64,000 nt of DNA, taken from the NCBI RefSeq assembly GCF_000242255.2, contig NC_017033.1:2615110-2679109 (forward strand). The letters run 5' to 3'. This DNA is from Frateuria aurantia DSM 6220 (GTDB taxonomy: Bacteria > Pseudomonadota > Gammaproteobacteria > Xanthomonadales > Rhodanobacteraceae). Below the pieces are notes generated by a model that saw only the letters and a list, made by a program, of their open reading frames with translations, was not told the origin of the DNA and made no database searches. A program made the position numbers and the translations under genes. This document shows positions 11,253 to 19,994 of the stretch, one piece after another; position 1 is the stretch's first letter; each line of letters starts with the position of its first letter.

Positions 11253-11528
11253 CGGAAACCTCCATTCATCCGGCAACACTCCTTCGTGAGCGTGCCAGGC
11301 ATGGATCCGGCGAGATGGAAACCGCGGCTGGCCGGCCAGTTCGAGCCGCCCTCACCACGGAGGCCTCGCCGCCATGGACCATCGACAAAGCCATGCGCGC
11401 CGGCACCGGACTTCTGCCGCGTCAACGCTCACATACCATGGAGGCCCGAATCACACGCTGTGCAAGTTCGTTCGATTAATTTCCTTCGGACCTGTCGTCA
11501 CGGACGACCCTCAGGAGGAGACCCGAAC

Positions 11529-11837
11529 ATGCGTACACTTACCCACGATGAAATGACCTCAGTTGCGGGCGGCGGTGTTTTCGGCGATATCGGAAGCGCC
11601 ATAGGCGGAGCCATCGGCAATGTCGTCGATCTAGGCACCACCCTGCTCGGCCTCAGCACCGATGCCACCGGCCCGGCCGCCAAGCTGGGCGAGGGCATCG
11701 GCCTGATCGCCGATTCGGTACTGAATCCCGGCAACATTCCGGCAGCGATTCTGGACGTCGGCGAAGGCATCGTCGGCATCGTCGGTTTCGGTATCGATGC
11801 CATCCAGCAACTGGGCGCCGCCCACGCCAGCGCCTGA
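11529..11837 (+). CDS. Small glycine-rich peptide with double-glycine (bacteriocin-type) leader
   Basis: A 102-codon gene with a strong AGGAGGAG site about 8 bases before its ATG. The product begins MRTLTHDEMTSVAGG, a typical short double-glycine leader (conserved Leu, acidic Glu, hydrophobic positions before GG) as cut by C39-peptidase ABC exporters of class II bacteriocins and ColV-type microcins. The remaining 87 residues are Gly/Ala/Ile rich, with GxxxG-like repeats (GSAIGGAIG, GEGIVGIVGFG), no cysteine and hydrophobic stretches, which suits a membrane-active peptide. No C39 transporter or immunity gene is recognisable in the window. It sits between dgoA and a sugar porter. A longer in-frame opening from 11286 is not credible. 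Activity is inferred only from the leader and composition. Confidence 0.75.
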   Translation: MRTLTHDEMTSVAGGGVFGDIGSAIGGAIGNVVDLGTTLLGLSTDATGPAAKLGEGIGLIADSVLNPGNIPAAILDVGEGIVGIVGFGIDAIQQLGAAHASA

Positions 11838-11847
11838 GGCACCGCAC

Positions 11848-11871
11848 GCCCCGGATCTGCGGATCCGGGGC
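11848..11871 (+). terminator. Hairpin after the double-glycine peptide gene
   Basis: Perfect 10-bp G+C-rich stem (11848-11857 and 11862-11871) with a TGCG loop, starting 10 bp after the stop codon. No T run follows, so it may protect the mRNA end or act as a weak terminator. Confidence 0.5.
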
Positions 11872-12402
11872 ACCGGCATCGCGTGCTTGTCGTCGCCCGC
11901 CCCGGTCGCCAGCGCATGGCTGGCGCAGTCGTGCCATCCCCGGCGCACCGCAGCAACGAGCCCCAACCGCTTGCTGACCACCTGCACGCTCTCTCCGCAC
12001 ACATCACAAGTGCGAAGCATTCCGATCGCCGGAAAGCATCCCCATGCCGCTGGCTGCCCCGTCCAGTCAGCCCCCACTCGATATCATCGGACAGCCTGCC
12101 TTGGCAGTCATCGCCACGACCATCCATATGGACGTCCATCAGTCAGCATCAATCCGCTCCAAGGCAGCCCCATGATTTACACAAGTATTTGTTGCAACGC
12201 AATATTCAAGACCATCATTCCGGCTCCAAGCTTTGTTGAAAGAAGCGTGAAGGCGTGCATAGAATGTTCGCAAATCACCGCCCCGATCAGGCAACTTGCG
12301 GCCCGATCACCGTCAAGCTCATCGCCATCCCGACGGGCGGCCGTCTGCCGGATCGCGGCCAAGCGCTGACCGCGATCCGGCGCCAGCACAGGAATGCATG
12401 CC
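11872..12402. other. Intergenic region before sugar porter
   Basis: 531 bp without a supportable gene. The part from 12170 to 12260 is lower in G+C than its surroundings and includes an imperfect palindrome centred on GTTGCAAC (12191-12198), which could be a LacI-type operator for the porter. A 65-codon opening from 12173 has no family resemblance and was not called. No immunity-protein-like ORF was found for the upstream peptide. Confidence 0.4.
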
Positions 12403-13791
12403 ATGAGCGGAACAGCAGCAGCCACCCACCGCGGCCCCGGACTTTTCATGATCGGCCTGCTGGCCTCCCTGGCCGGCCTGATGTTCGGTCTGGACATCGG
12501 CGTCATCTCCGGCGCCCAGCAATTCATCGAGACCGATCTGCACGTGTCCGACCAAGCCATGGGCCTGATCGTCAGCGCCATGATGGCTGGCGCGGCCGTC
12601 GGCTCGCTGGGCTGCGGCTGGGCCTCGGCTGCACTGGGCCGCAAGCGTTCGCTGATCGTCGGCGGCATCGTGTTCGTGATCGGTTCCATCGGCTGCTCCC
12701 AGGCGGGCTCTGCCGAAAGCCTGATCGTCTGGCGTTTCGTGCTCGGTCTCGCCGTCGGCGTAGCCAGCTATACCGCGCCCCTGTATATCGCCGAAATCGC
12801 CCCCGAGGCGATTCGCGGACGAATGATTTCCACTTATCAGCTGATGCTGACTTCAGGCATCCTGCTGGCGTTCCTGTCCGATACGGCGTTCAGCTACCAC
12901 GGCCACTGGCGCTGGATGCTTGGCATCATCGCCCTGCCCGGCGTCCTGTTTCTGCTCGGCCTGCTGGTGCTGCCTTTCAGTCCGCGCTGGCTGCTGATGC
13001 GCGGTCGCCGCAAAGAAGCCCACGAGGTGCTGATGGGACTGCGCGGCGGCCTGCGGCGCGTGGTGGATGCCGAAATAGACGATATCGACCGCCAATTGAA
13101 AAAGCCCCAGCAGGGCTGGGGGCTGTTCCGCTCCAGTCCCGACTTCCGCCGCTCGGTGGGGCTGGGCGTGTTGCTGCAGATCATCCAGCAGCTGACCGGC
13201 ATCAATGTGGTGATGTATTACGCGCCGAAGATCTTCCAGACCATGGGCTACGCCGTCGAAGCCCAGATGTGGTTCACCGCCGCCGTCGGTCTTGTCAACG
13301 TGCTGGCCACCTTGCTGGCCATGGCAGTGATTGACCGCTGGGGACGCCGCCCCACCCTGCTGGCCGGCTTCGGCGTGATGGCCGCAGGCCTGGCGGTGAT
13401 CAGCTGGACCATGCGTCATGGCGCGCCCGCCACCCATGGCCTGCAATTGTTCACGGTCATCATGCTGCTGGTCTTTATTGCCGGCTTTGCCATGTCGGCA
13501 GGACCGCTGATCTGGACTCTGTGCTCCGAAATCCAGCCCTTGAAGGGCCGCGACTTCGGCATTGCCGCCTCCACCGTCACCAACTGGGGGGCGAACATGG
13601 TTGTCGGTTTCACCTTTCCCCTGATGCTGAGCGGACTGGGATCCTCCCGGACCTTTCTGCTTTACGCCGTGCTCAACGCCTTGTTCATCGCCTTCACCCT
13701 GGCCCTGGTCCCCGAGACCAAGGGCATGACGCTGGAGGCGATCGAGAACAATCTGATGGCCGGCAAGCCGCTGCGCCGCATAGGTCGTTGA
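12403..13791 (+). CDS. MFS sugar:proton symporter (sugar porter family, GalP/XylE type)
   Basis: Twelve-segment transporter of 462 residues in the inner membrane. Family signatures are GLDIGVISGAQQFI in the first segment, the loop motif ALGRKRSL, PLYIAEIAPEAIRGRM, LQIIQQLTGINVVMYYAP (sugar-binding segment 7), DRWGRRPTLL and the C-terminal PETKGMTLEAIE. Likely substrates are galactose, xylose, arabinose or glucose; its place beside the galactonate-type aldolase favours galactose. The ATG at 12403 is chosen because AGGA lies 9 bases before it, whereas it abuts the alternative ATG at 12394. Confidence 0.92.
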   Translation: MSGTAAATHRGPGLFMIGLLASLAGLMFGLDIGVISGAQQFIETDLHVSDQAMGLIVSAMMAGAAVGSLGCGWASAALGRKRSLIVGGIVFVIGSIGCSQAGSAESLIVWRFVLGLAVGVASYTAPLYIAEIAPEAIRGRMISTYQLMLTSGILLAFLSDTAFSYHGHWRWMLGIIALPGVLFLLGLLVLPFSPRWLLMRGRRKEAHEVLMGLRGGLRRVVDAEIDDIDRQLKKPQQGWGLFRSSPDFRRSVGLGVLLQIIQQLTGINVVMYYAPKIFQTMGYAVEAQMWFTAAVGLVNVLATLLAMAVIDRWGRRPTLLAGFGVMAAGLAVISWTMRHGAPATHGLQLFTVIMLLVFIAGFAMSAGPLIWTLCSEIQPLKGRDFGIAASTVTNWGANMVVGFTFPLMLSGLGSSRTFLLYAVLNALFIAFTLALVPETKGMTLEAIENNLMAGKPLRRIGR

Positions 13792-13854
13792 GGGGCATAT
13801 CGTCTATCGTCATAAAACCGCCATGGTCGGAACCTAGGCTGCCAGCTCCCCCTT

Positions 13855-15501
13855 GTGACCGATGATGAAGACGTGCCGGCATTCCCCTCCGCATCAGCCT
13901 CCCCTGCCACCGCCTCGCCTCGATCGCGCCGGCAACGCCTGACAGAACTCGGCAGCCTGAGCCTGCGGGCCAGGCTGCTGCTGCGACTGGTCGTGGTCAC
14001 CCTGGTCTTGTTCGGGCTGGGCGGCAGCGCCTGGCTGGCGCTGGCCAAATCCAGCCGGCAGATGGCTTCGCTGGTCAGTGACACCTTGCGTCCTGTCGCT
14101 GAACTTGGACGCATCCAGAATGATTATGCCGATGCGCTCAATGCCGTCACCCATGCGGCCATGGCCCGACTGCCCTCGGCGGTGGATATCGCCCTTGACA
14201 CCATGCAGGCCGAACAGGCCGACATCGGGCGGCGCTGGCAGTCGCTGACAGCCACGCCCTGGGTTCAAAGCCACAAGGCCTGGCTGAACACGACCGCCGC
14301 GCATCGACAAGCCCTGGATGAAAGTCTGCAGCAGTCCATGCAGCTGCTGCGCGCCGGCAATTTCGATATCGCCGTTCTGCAGGTTTCCTCGGATACCCAG
14401 TCGGCCTTCAGCCCCCTGCATGCCGACTTCAGCAATATGTTCGAGCAGGCCGTCACCATCGGCACCGCCGTAGTCGACCACAACCACCGGGAGCACCAGC
14501 ACCTGGGCTGGCTGCTGGCCGGCCTGACCGTGCTGACGGCCGCCGGCCTGCTGATCTTCGACAGCTGGCTGATCCGTTCCATGAGCCGTCGACTGGCATC
14601 CGCCATCCAGCAGGCGCGTACCGTGGCCGCCGGCCAGTTGGGACAGCCCTTCAAGCCCGGACCGGCGGACGAGATCGGCCAATTGCTGCGCGCCCTGCAA
14701 CAGATGGATCTGGCCCTGGCTTCGGTGGTGGAGCAGGTACGCGGCGGCGCCCGCCACGTCCAGCAAGCCTCCGAGCAAAGCGCCAGCGAAAGCACCGCGC
14801 TTCGCGATCGCACCTTGCACCAGTCACAGCAACTGCAGGCCTCCAGCCGGGCCATCGACCGGATCAGCGACATGATCGCGCGCAGCAAGGAACACAGTGC
14901 CCTGGCCCGCAGCGCGGCCGATGCGGCCGCCGACTTGACCGGCCAGGGGCAGCAGCTCGCACAGGCGATGCAGGCCTCCATGCTGGAAATCCAGTGCAGC
15001 GGACGCAATCTGTCGGAAATCGTCGAACAGCTTGACGACATCGCCCTGCAGACCCGGCTGCTGGCCCTGAATGCCGCCGTCGAGGCAGCCCATGCCGGGG
15101 AGCATGGTCGCGGCTTTGCCGTAGTCGCCGAAGAAGTCGGTCGCCTGGCCAGGCAGACCGCCGAAGCCCTCTCGCATGCGCAGCAACTGCTGGCAGGCAA
15201 CCAGGCGACCATCCAGGATGGCAGTGCTCGCGCCGGTCACTGCGGCGAGGTGCTGGACCAGATCGCGGACCGCGTGCAGCACCTGCAGCAGACCATGCTG
15301 GACATCGATGAACAGAGCCGCCATCAGCATCAGGAAACCTTGCAGATCACCTCGATGATGCGCGCACTGGAATCCCTGACCCGCCACCATGCCGAAGCCG
15401 CCGACAAAGCCCATCTCAATGCGGAGGGGCTGCAATCCCAGGCCCGCCTGCTGCAGGACAGGATCGGCTTTTTCCAGCCCCATGAGGCCAGTTCCTCCTG
15501 A
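13855..15501 (+). CDS. Methyl-accepting chemotaxis protein
   Basis: Membrane chemoreceptor of 548 residues. The order is a cytoplasmic N-terminus, a first membrane segment (about 39-64), a mostly helical periplasmic domain of about 150 residues (four-helix-bundle type, ligand unknown), a second membrane segment (about 220-243), HAMP (about 245-295) and the signalling domain. The hairpin tip reads [20 protein letters not shown] then [17 protein letters not shown], which contacts CheA/CheW. The start is GTG at 13855 without a clear SD, so the first residues are uncertain. It lies alone, with no che genes in the window. Confidence 0.93.
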   Translation: MTDDEDVPAFPSASASPATASPRSRRQRLTELGSLSLRARLLLRLVVVTLVLFGLGGSAWLALAKSSRQMASLVSDTLRPVAELGRIQNDYADALNAVTHAAMARLPSAVDIALDTMQAEQADIGRRWQSLTATPWVQSHKAWLNTTAAHRQALDESLQQSMQLLRAGNFDIAVLQVSSDTQSAFSPLHADFSNMFEQAVTIGTAVVDHNHREHQHLGWLLAGLTVLTAAGLLIFDSWLIRSMSRRLASAIQQARTVAAGQLGQPFKPGPADEIGQLLRALQQMDLALASVVEQVRGGARHVQQASEQSASESTALRDRTLHQSQQLQASSRAIDRISDMIARSKEHSALARSAADAAADLTGQGQQLAQAMQASMLEIQCSGRNLSEIVEQLDDIALQTRLLALNAAVEAAHAGEHGRGFAVVAEEVGRLARQTAEALSHAQQLLAGNQATIQDGSARAGHCGEVLDQIADRVQHLQQTMLDIDEQSRHQHQETLQITSMMRALESLTRHHAEAADKAHLNAEGLQSQARLLQDRIGFFQPHEASSS

Positions 15502-15688
15502 AAGATCCGCGGCGCCGAGGCGAACCTGTGAGGAGATCATCCCGGCCTCCGTCCGATATCAGGCAGGACCCCGGCCTGGGTCGACCCGCGTTTCGGGTCG
15601 CTGCGGCCGGACCCTCGTCAGCCCGTGGCCGGATCGGGCTCCATCCGTCTATGCTGTGGCTTCACTCAAGCCACTGCAGGATGCCAGC

Positions 15689-16492
15689 ATGTTCAACCGC
15701 ACTGCCTACGGTCTGATCGCCCTCACCATGAGCCTGACCGCCTGCACCGTGGTCACGCCCGATGCCGGCCAACAGGCGGTTCTGATCGACCAGCCCTATT
15801 TCCTGGGCCATGGCGGCGTGCGCCCGCAAGCCGTTCCCACCGGACGCAGCATCACGTGGGGCAGCACCAGTGCCATCTATGTCGACATGACACCGCAGAC
15901 CGTGCATGTCGCCTTCAACGACTACTCCTCGGCCGACAATATCCTGCTGGACTTCGACACCGCCATCCAGTATCGCGTTTCGGATCCGGTCAAGCTGATT
16001 CGCGACTTCGGCGGACAATGGTTCAAGAACAATGTCGCAAGCCAGTATTCAGCCATTGTCCGCGAAGCGGTCAAGACCAAGACCATGACCGACATGATGA
16101 GCAATGTCAGTGCGGCGGCCGATCTGGACCGCCAGGTGACCGCACAGATCCGACGGCTGATCCGGGACAACGGCATCCCGATCCAGGTTCTGGATGTCAC
16201 CTTGGGCCGGGCCGTGCCCAATGCCAATGTGCTGGAACAGATGAACGAGACCGCTGCCCAGCAGCAGCGTCTGCGCACCCTGGATGCAGCCAAGCTGGCT
16301 GAAGATGCCCGCAAGGCAGAACAGGAATCCAAGGCCGCCGCGGACGATGCCTACCGGCAGAAGATGGGTATGTCGGTGGAAGGCTATCTGCAACTGCAGA
16401 TCGCACAGATCCAGGCCGATGCCTGCAGGGCGGCGAAGCAATGCGTGATCGCCCCGCCCGGCAGCACGGTGATCGTCGGCGGCAAGCTGTAA
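15689..16492 (+). CDS. SPFH/Band 7 (prohibitin-like) lipoprotein
   Basis: Product of 267 residues with a lipoprotein signal: MFNRTAYGLIALTMSLTAC gives a lipobox LTAC with Cys19 as the lipidated residue. An SPFH domain follows (about 25-180: QQAVLIDQPYF, VHVAFNDYSSADNILLDFD, YRVSDPVKLIRDFGG, VREAVKTKTM), then an alanine/glutamate-rich coiled coil (about 190-240) and a C-terminal segment with two Cys. SPFH proteins scaffold membrane complexes and proteases, but the role of this lipidated group is not known. AGGA precedes the start. It is a monocistronic-looking gene between the chemoreceptor and a small membrane peptide. Confidence 0.8.
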   Translation: MFNRTAYGLIALTMSLTACTVVTPDAGQQAVLIDQPYFLGHGGVRPQAVPTGRSITWGSTSAIYVDMTPQTVHVAFNDYSSADNILLDFDTAIQYRVSDPVKLIRDFGGQWFKNNVASQYSAIVREAVKTKTMTDMMSNVSAAADLDRQVTAQIRRLIRDNGIPIQVLDVTLGRAVPNANVLEQMNETAAQQQRLRTLDAAKLAEDARKAEQESKAAADDAYRQKMGMSVEGYLQLQIAQIQADACRAAKQCVIAPPGSTVIVGGKL

Positions 16493-16806
16493 GCCCCGCC
16501 ATCGATGGCGACTGCGCGCCGGACAGCCAGCTGCAAGCTGGCCGGCCATCCGTCATCATCCCTCCCATCCGACGCAAGCATCATGATGCTGCCGCCAGGC
16601 GAGATCGCCTTGGTATCCGTCTCGAGCCGGCGACACAGACGGCAGGGGACGCTTCAGGTACAGGGCCACCCCGACCGATGCCGCCGATATGCTTTATGCT
16701 GGGCAGTCATAATCCGCCGTTCCCAGCCATTGCATCGCCCACGTGGTGCCAGCACGGGCTGGATCAGCGCTTCATCCCGTTGACTGCATTGACCAAGGAA
16801 TACCGC
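16493..16806. other. Intergenic region, no gene seen
   Basis: 314 bp between the SPFH lipoprotein and the Pmp3-like peptide. Open frames here are extensions of neighbours and have no recognisable content; presumably it contains the promoter of the downstream gene. Confidence 0.4.
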
Positions 16807-16998
16807 ATGCGCCTGCTTATCGCCCTGATTTTTCCATGGCTGACCTTCTTCACCATCGGCCGCCCCATTGCCGGCATCATCTGCCTGATCCTGCAGATCA
16901 CCGTGCTGGGCTGGATTCCGGCCACGATCTGGGCCGTCTATGCGCTGAGCCAGTATCAAACCGACAAGAAAATCGCGCAGTCCATGGCTCAGCGCTGA
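16807..16998 (+). CDS. Small membrane protein, YqaE/Pmp3 family-like
   Basis: A 63-residue peptide with two hydrophobic segments (about 3-20 and 24-47) and a short charged tail. The pattern FFTIGRPIAGIICLILQIT followed by WIPATIWAVYAL resembles the YqaE/Pmp3 proteolipids, which are linked to stress or membrane potential. AAGGA lies 8 bases before the ATG. Two longer in-frame openings upstream lack family resemblance and were dropped. Confidence 0.7.
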   Translation: MRLLIALIFPWLTFFTIGRPIAGIICLILQITVLGWIPATIWAVYALSQYQTDKKIAQSMAQR

Positions 16999-17095
16999 GT
17001 CAACGGCAAACCGGTTCCGGCCACGCCGCTGGCGCAAGGCCGAACCGGGTTCCTGCGGTCTAACCCAAACCAGACCTGATTCAAACCAGATCCGC

Positions 17096-17117
17096 TCCGG
17101 CTGGCAGGCCAGCCGGA
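17096..17117. terminator. Hairpin between convergent genes
   Basis: Perfect 10-bp inverted repeat (17096-17105 and 17108-17117) located between the Pmp3-like gene and a convergent hypothetical gene. There is no T run, so the terminator role is tentative. Confidence 0.4.
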
Positions 17118-17191
17118 CAGCGACGGATCAGCGATTTTCCGACCGACCTGTGCCGATCCCTGAATCCTTTCCGGCCGCCAGAGACGCATGC

Positions 17192-17515
17192 TCAAGCCGT
17201 CATCGCAATCAGATGGTCCAGCAGTTCGAGTCGCAGCGCACCGTAGCCACCTTCCCACATCGCCCCGGCCACGGAATGGGCACGATAACCGCGGCCATTG
17301 ACGGCAGGTACCGGCATAAAAGGCTTGCCTGACCACTTTTCCCATCCGCTTGCCAGCTGACTCACCTCGACCAGCACATTCATGTCCTCGATCAGCTCGG
17401 GCGGCAGGATCTGGATCAATGCGCTGCAAATCCCCCCGTGCGGTTTTCGAAGCGAGGCATCATTCCTGAGTCGCACACAGGCTTCGTGAAACATCTTTCT
17501 CGCACGGGCATCCAT
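17192..17515 (-). CDS. Hypothetical protein, 107 residues
   Basis: I do not recognise the family. The product is soluble in composition, with no signal peptide or membrane segment. The N-terminal half is charged (MDARARKMFHEACVRLRND) and a Gly/Trp-rich middle reads WEKWSGKPFMPV and GAMWEGGYGALRLELLDHL. GAGG lies 7 bases before the ATG, which supports translation. It is transcribed on the minus strand, with a non-coding stretch on its upstream side and no operon partner. Confidence 0.55.
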   Translation of the reverse strand: MDARARKMFHEACVRLRNDASLRKPHGGICSALIQILPPELIEDMNVLVEVSQLASGWEKWSGKPFMPVPAVNGRGYRAHSVAGAMWEGGYGALRLELLDHLIAMTA

Positions 17516-17829
17516 ACCTGCACCTCGATATCATGAACTGACCCATCGGACCCGCGGCTGATATCGTCAGCGCCAAGGCCCTGAAGGCATGCTGTCGGTG
17601 CCGTTCCGCCGATAAAGGCTCGGTACGGGCGCAGCGACACCATCTGCGACGCCCCTGTGCCTATCCTCACCGCAGAGTCTGGCAGCCATCACCCATTCAC
17701 GGACTTGTCATCCCCGCCACAGGCTGGTTGGCAAACTCCGCGCCGTCATCGACAACACTGATGCCCCAGTCTGCGCCAGATGCCGGCCAGCATAAAGAAC
17801 CCGCGCCGCGCTCGGCCTGATATCGTGCC
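17516..17829. other. Intergenic region, no gene seen
   Basis: 314 bp between the hypothetical gene and the diguanylate cyclase, both on the minus strand. Short frames here have no recognisable content. Confidence 0.4.
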
Positions 17830-19038
17830 TCAGCAACGCCCAGCGCGACGCTTCGGGATTCCCGGTTCCTGATCCTCCGCCAGGACCACCCGGTCCCGGC
17901 CAGTGTTTTTCGCCGCATAGAGGGCGGTGTCCGCCAGCTTGATCAACCGGATCAAATCGGAATGCCCATCATCCATGGCCACACCGATGCTGACCGTGAC
18001 GTCGAGTCCTTCCGCTGCGGCATTCGCCGGATGACTGGCCAGATGGAGACGCAGACGATTGCCCAGTGTCATGCATGAGAGGACATCGCTGCCCGGCAGA
18101 AAGCAGACGAATTCCTCGCCGCCATATCGCCCGCACAGATCCTGCTTGCCATGCACCACATCTTTCAGGGCCGAGGAAAACCATTTCAGGATCTGGTCCC
18201 CCACATGATGACCACGATCATCGTTGATCGACTTGAAATGGTCGATGTCGATAAAGAGTGCTCCGAACGGCAGGTCTTTCGCGCGCGCGCCAGCCAGGCC
18301 CTCGGCCCCTCGGCTTATCAGGGCGGAACGGTTGAGCAGGCCGGTCATGCCGTCGATTTCGGCCGCCCTGCGCAACTCATTGATCAGTTTTTCCACCACC
18401 ATGGCCAGCAAGGCAAAGCACTTGGCCAGCGTCATGACGATCGAGATGTAGTAGATCGCGACGGAATCGGCCAGACCCTGCGGTCGACGCCAGGAAAACG
18501 CCGGCAGCAGATACAGCACTTCCAGCAGATGCATCAAGGCATGTCCGGCAATCACGATGATCGCGATGCGACGGCCGTAGATATCGCCGCCCCGCGTCCC
18601 GGGCAGCAGCAGACCGATGACCCATATATCCCATACCGCCACGGCGAAGCCGTATAAGGCGATACGTGGCAGCAGCCTGTAGCCATACAGATACAGGATC
18701 ACCTGAAGCACGATATAGAGACAGGCCGGAGCGATCAGGATCAGTGCATTCACCCTGCGACCGCAGTAATGCAGCACGCCGGCGACCAGCAGCACCTGCG
18801 AGGCCGCCAGGGCCAGATGCCCCGCAAGCAGCACCGGAAACGGCCGATGCACGGGAAAGAACATCACCACCATGATCGAGAACAGTCCGATCCACAGGCT
18901 GGCTACCCAGTAGCGGTAGGCCTTTTCATCGCTCAATGTCCTGAGGATGAGTGAAAACCCGGACGCACAGACCAGCCCGGTGACAAACAGCAGCACTGGC
19001 AGCGCACCCATCCCTTGCTCGTGCATCGGCGCGTCCAT
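17830..19038 (-). CDS. Membrane-bound diguanylate cyclase (GGDEF)
   Basis: Product of 402 residues that should make cyclic di-GMP from two GTP. About residues 1-210 form seven or so hydrophobic segments, an uncharacterised membrane sensor. The GGDEF domain (about 230-390) has DGMTGLLNRSALI, FIDIDHFKSINDD and the active-site loop GRYGGEEF; the metal-binding residues are present, so it should be active. The inhibitory I-site (RxxD five residues before GGEEF) reads GKQD, so the Arg is missing and product feedback may be lost. No other c-di-GMP gene is adjacent; an MHYT-GGDEF-EAL protein lies at 49-51 kb. Confidence 0.92.
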   Translation of the reverse strand: MDAPMHEQGMGALPVLLFVTGLVCASGFSLILRTLSDEKAYRYWVASLWIGLFSIMVVMFFPVHRPFPVLLAGHLALAASQVLLVAGVLHYCGRRVNALILIAPACLYIVLQVILYLYGYRLLPRIALYGFAVAVWDIWVIGLLLPGTRGGDIYGRRIAIIVIAGHALMHLLEVLYLLPAFSWRRPQGLADSVAIYYISIVMTLAKCFALLAMVVEKLINELRRAAEIDGMTGLLNRSALISRGAEGLAGARAKDLPFGALFIDIDHFKSINDDRGHHVGDQILKWFSSALKDVVHGKQDLCGRYGGEEFVCFLPGSDVLSCMTLGNRLRLHLASHPANAAAEGLDVTVSIGVAMDDGHSDLIRLIKLADTALYAAKNTGRDRVVLAEDQEPGIPKRRAGRC

Positions 19039-19250
19039 GTAACGTCCTGAAGGTGGGGGCCGTCAGCGGAACCCCGCCTCGGCTTGATATCCGATCCTAC
19101 CCAAGGGACAAGGCAGACATCCAGTACCCGCTCCACCAGCCGCTTGATCAGCGGCTCGAGCGCCTCCCCACGAAGAAGCCCGAAACCCGCGGGCTGGCCA
19201 TATATTCCCCGGACGAGGATCCTCGGTCTGGCATCGCCATACGCTTGTCG

Positions 19251-19901
19251 TCAGACCTGCGAGTTGTCCAATACGCGCGCCCCCGTAATGATCATGCGCA
19301 GCATCTGCGAGATCTCATCGATCAGCTTGGGGTCAAGTTCGGGCGGCTGGTCCATCGCCACCGCGCCCATGGCGAATACCAGCCGCGTAATCGCCCGGGA
19401 GACCAGCTCCGGTTCGTGGAGCTTCGAGCGTTTGGCGGCGGCAAGGCGGATGAGGTCCACCTTCAACTCGTCTTCGAAGTAATTGAGTTCACGTTCAACA
19501 GCATGCTTGAAGGCGTCCGAGCCGACCGCGCCTTCGCGCAGGAGGACGTGCAGCAACTTGTCGTCCGCGCGGAGCTGTTCCATGAAGGTTTCCACCGACA
19601 CCTTGATCACGCTGCGATCGGTGGATGTGGCGCGTTCGCGCGCCTGACCGATGATCGTACGCAGCGAGCGTCCGGCCAGGTCGATCAGGGCAATCGCCAG
19701 CTCGTCCATATCCCGGAATTGGCGATAGAAGCTGTTGGGCGCGATGCCGGCTTCACGTGCCACCTCACGCAGGCTTACCGTCGACAGGCTCCGGTTCGGC
19801 CCGATCAGCTTGAGGGTCGCTGCCAAAAGATCCTCGCGTGCAATAACGGGTTTGCGGGATGGCGCGGCGTCAAGGGGAAGGGACGGGATGATGGAAGTCA
19901 T
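19251..19901 (-). CDS. fabR: TetR-type repressor of unsaturated fatty acid synthesis (FabR/DesT)
   Basis: A 216-residue TetR regulator. The DNA-binding domain contains TVSLREVAREAGIAPNSFYRQFRD, split here as SLREVAREAGIAP and SFYRQFRDMDEL, nearly identical to E. coli FabR; the ligand domain follows (SVETFMEQLRADDKLLHVLLRE). FabR and Pseudomonas DesT sense acyl-CoA/acyl-ACP saturation and repress fabB/fabA or desCB. It is divergent from a desC-desB pair, exactly the DesT arrangement, and a perfect palindrome lies between them. The ATG at 19901 is taken; an in-frame ATG at 19934 is a possible alternative. Some would name it desT. Confidence 0.9.
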   Translation of the reverse strand: MTSIIPSLPLDAAPSRKPVIAREDLLAATLKLIGPNRSLSTVSLREVAREAGIAPNSFYRQFRDMDELAIALIDLAGRSLRTIIGQARERATSTDRSVIKVSVETFMEQLRADDKLLHVLLREGAVGSDAFKHAVERELNYFEDELKVDLIRLAAAKRSKLHEPELVSRAITRLVFAMGAVAMDQPPELDPKLIDEISQMLRMIITGARVLDNSQV

Positions 19902-19945
19902 GGTCGGTCGTTTCGGGCGATAGCGAATCATACACCTGCGACACT

Positions 19946-19963
19946 TGTATACGACTGTATACA
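19946..19963. promoter_or_regulatory. Putative FabR/DesT operator
   Basis: TGTATAC-GACT-GTATACA, a perfect inverted repeat with 7-bp arms and a 4-bp spacer, in the divergent region 45 bp before fabR and 31 bp before desC. Size and position fit a TetR-family operator controlling both directions. Assignment to FabR is inference. Confidence 0.75.
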
Positions 19964-19994
19964 CAACCGTATGCCTATGCGTATAGTGCCCGCC

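Noticed and set aside
12173-12369. 65-codon frame between the double-glycine peptide and the sugar porter, considered as an immunity gene
   Set aside because: Only a weak SD, no membrane segment or family resemblance, and its second half runs through the likely porter promoter.
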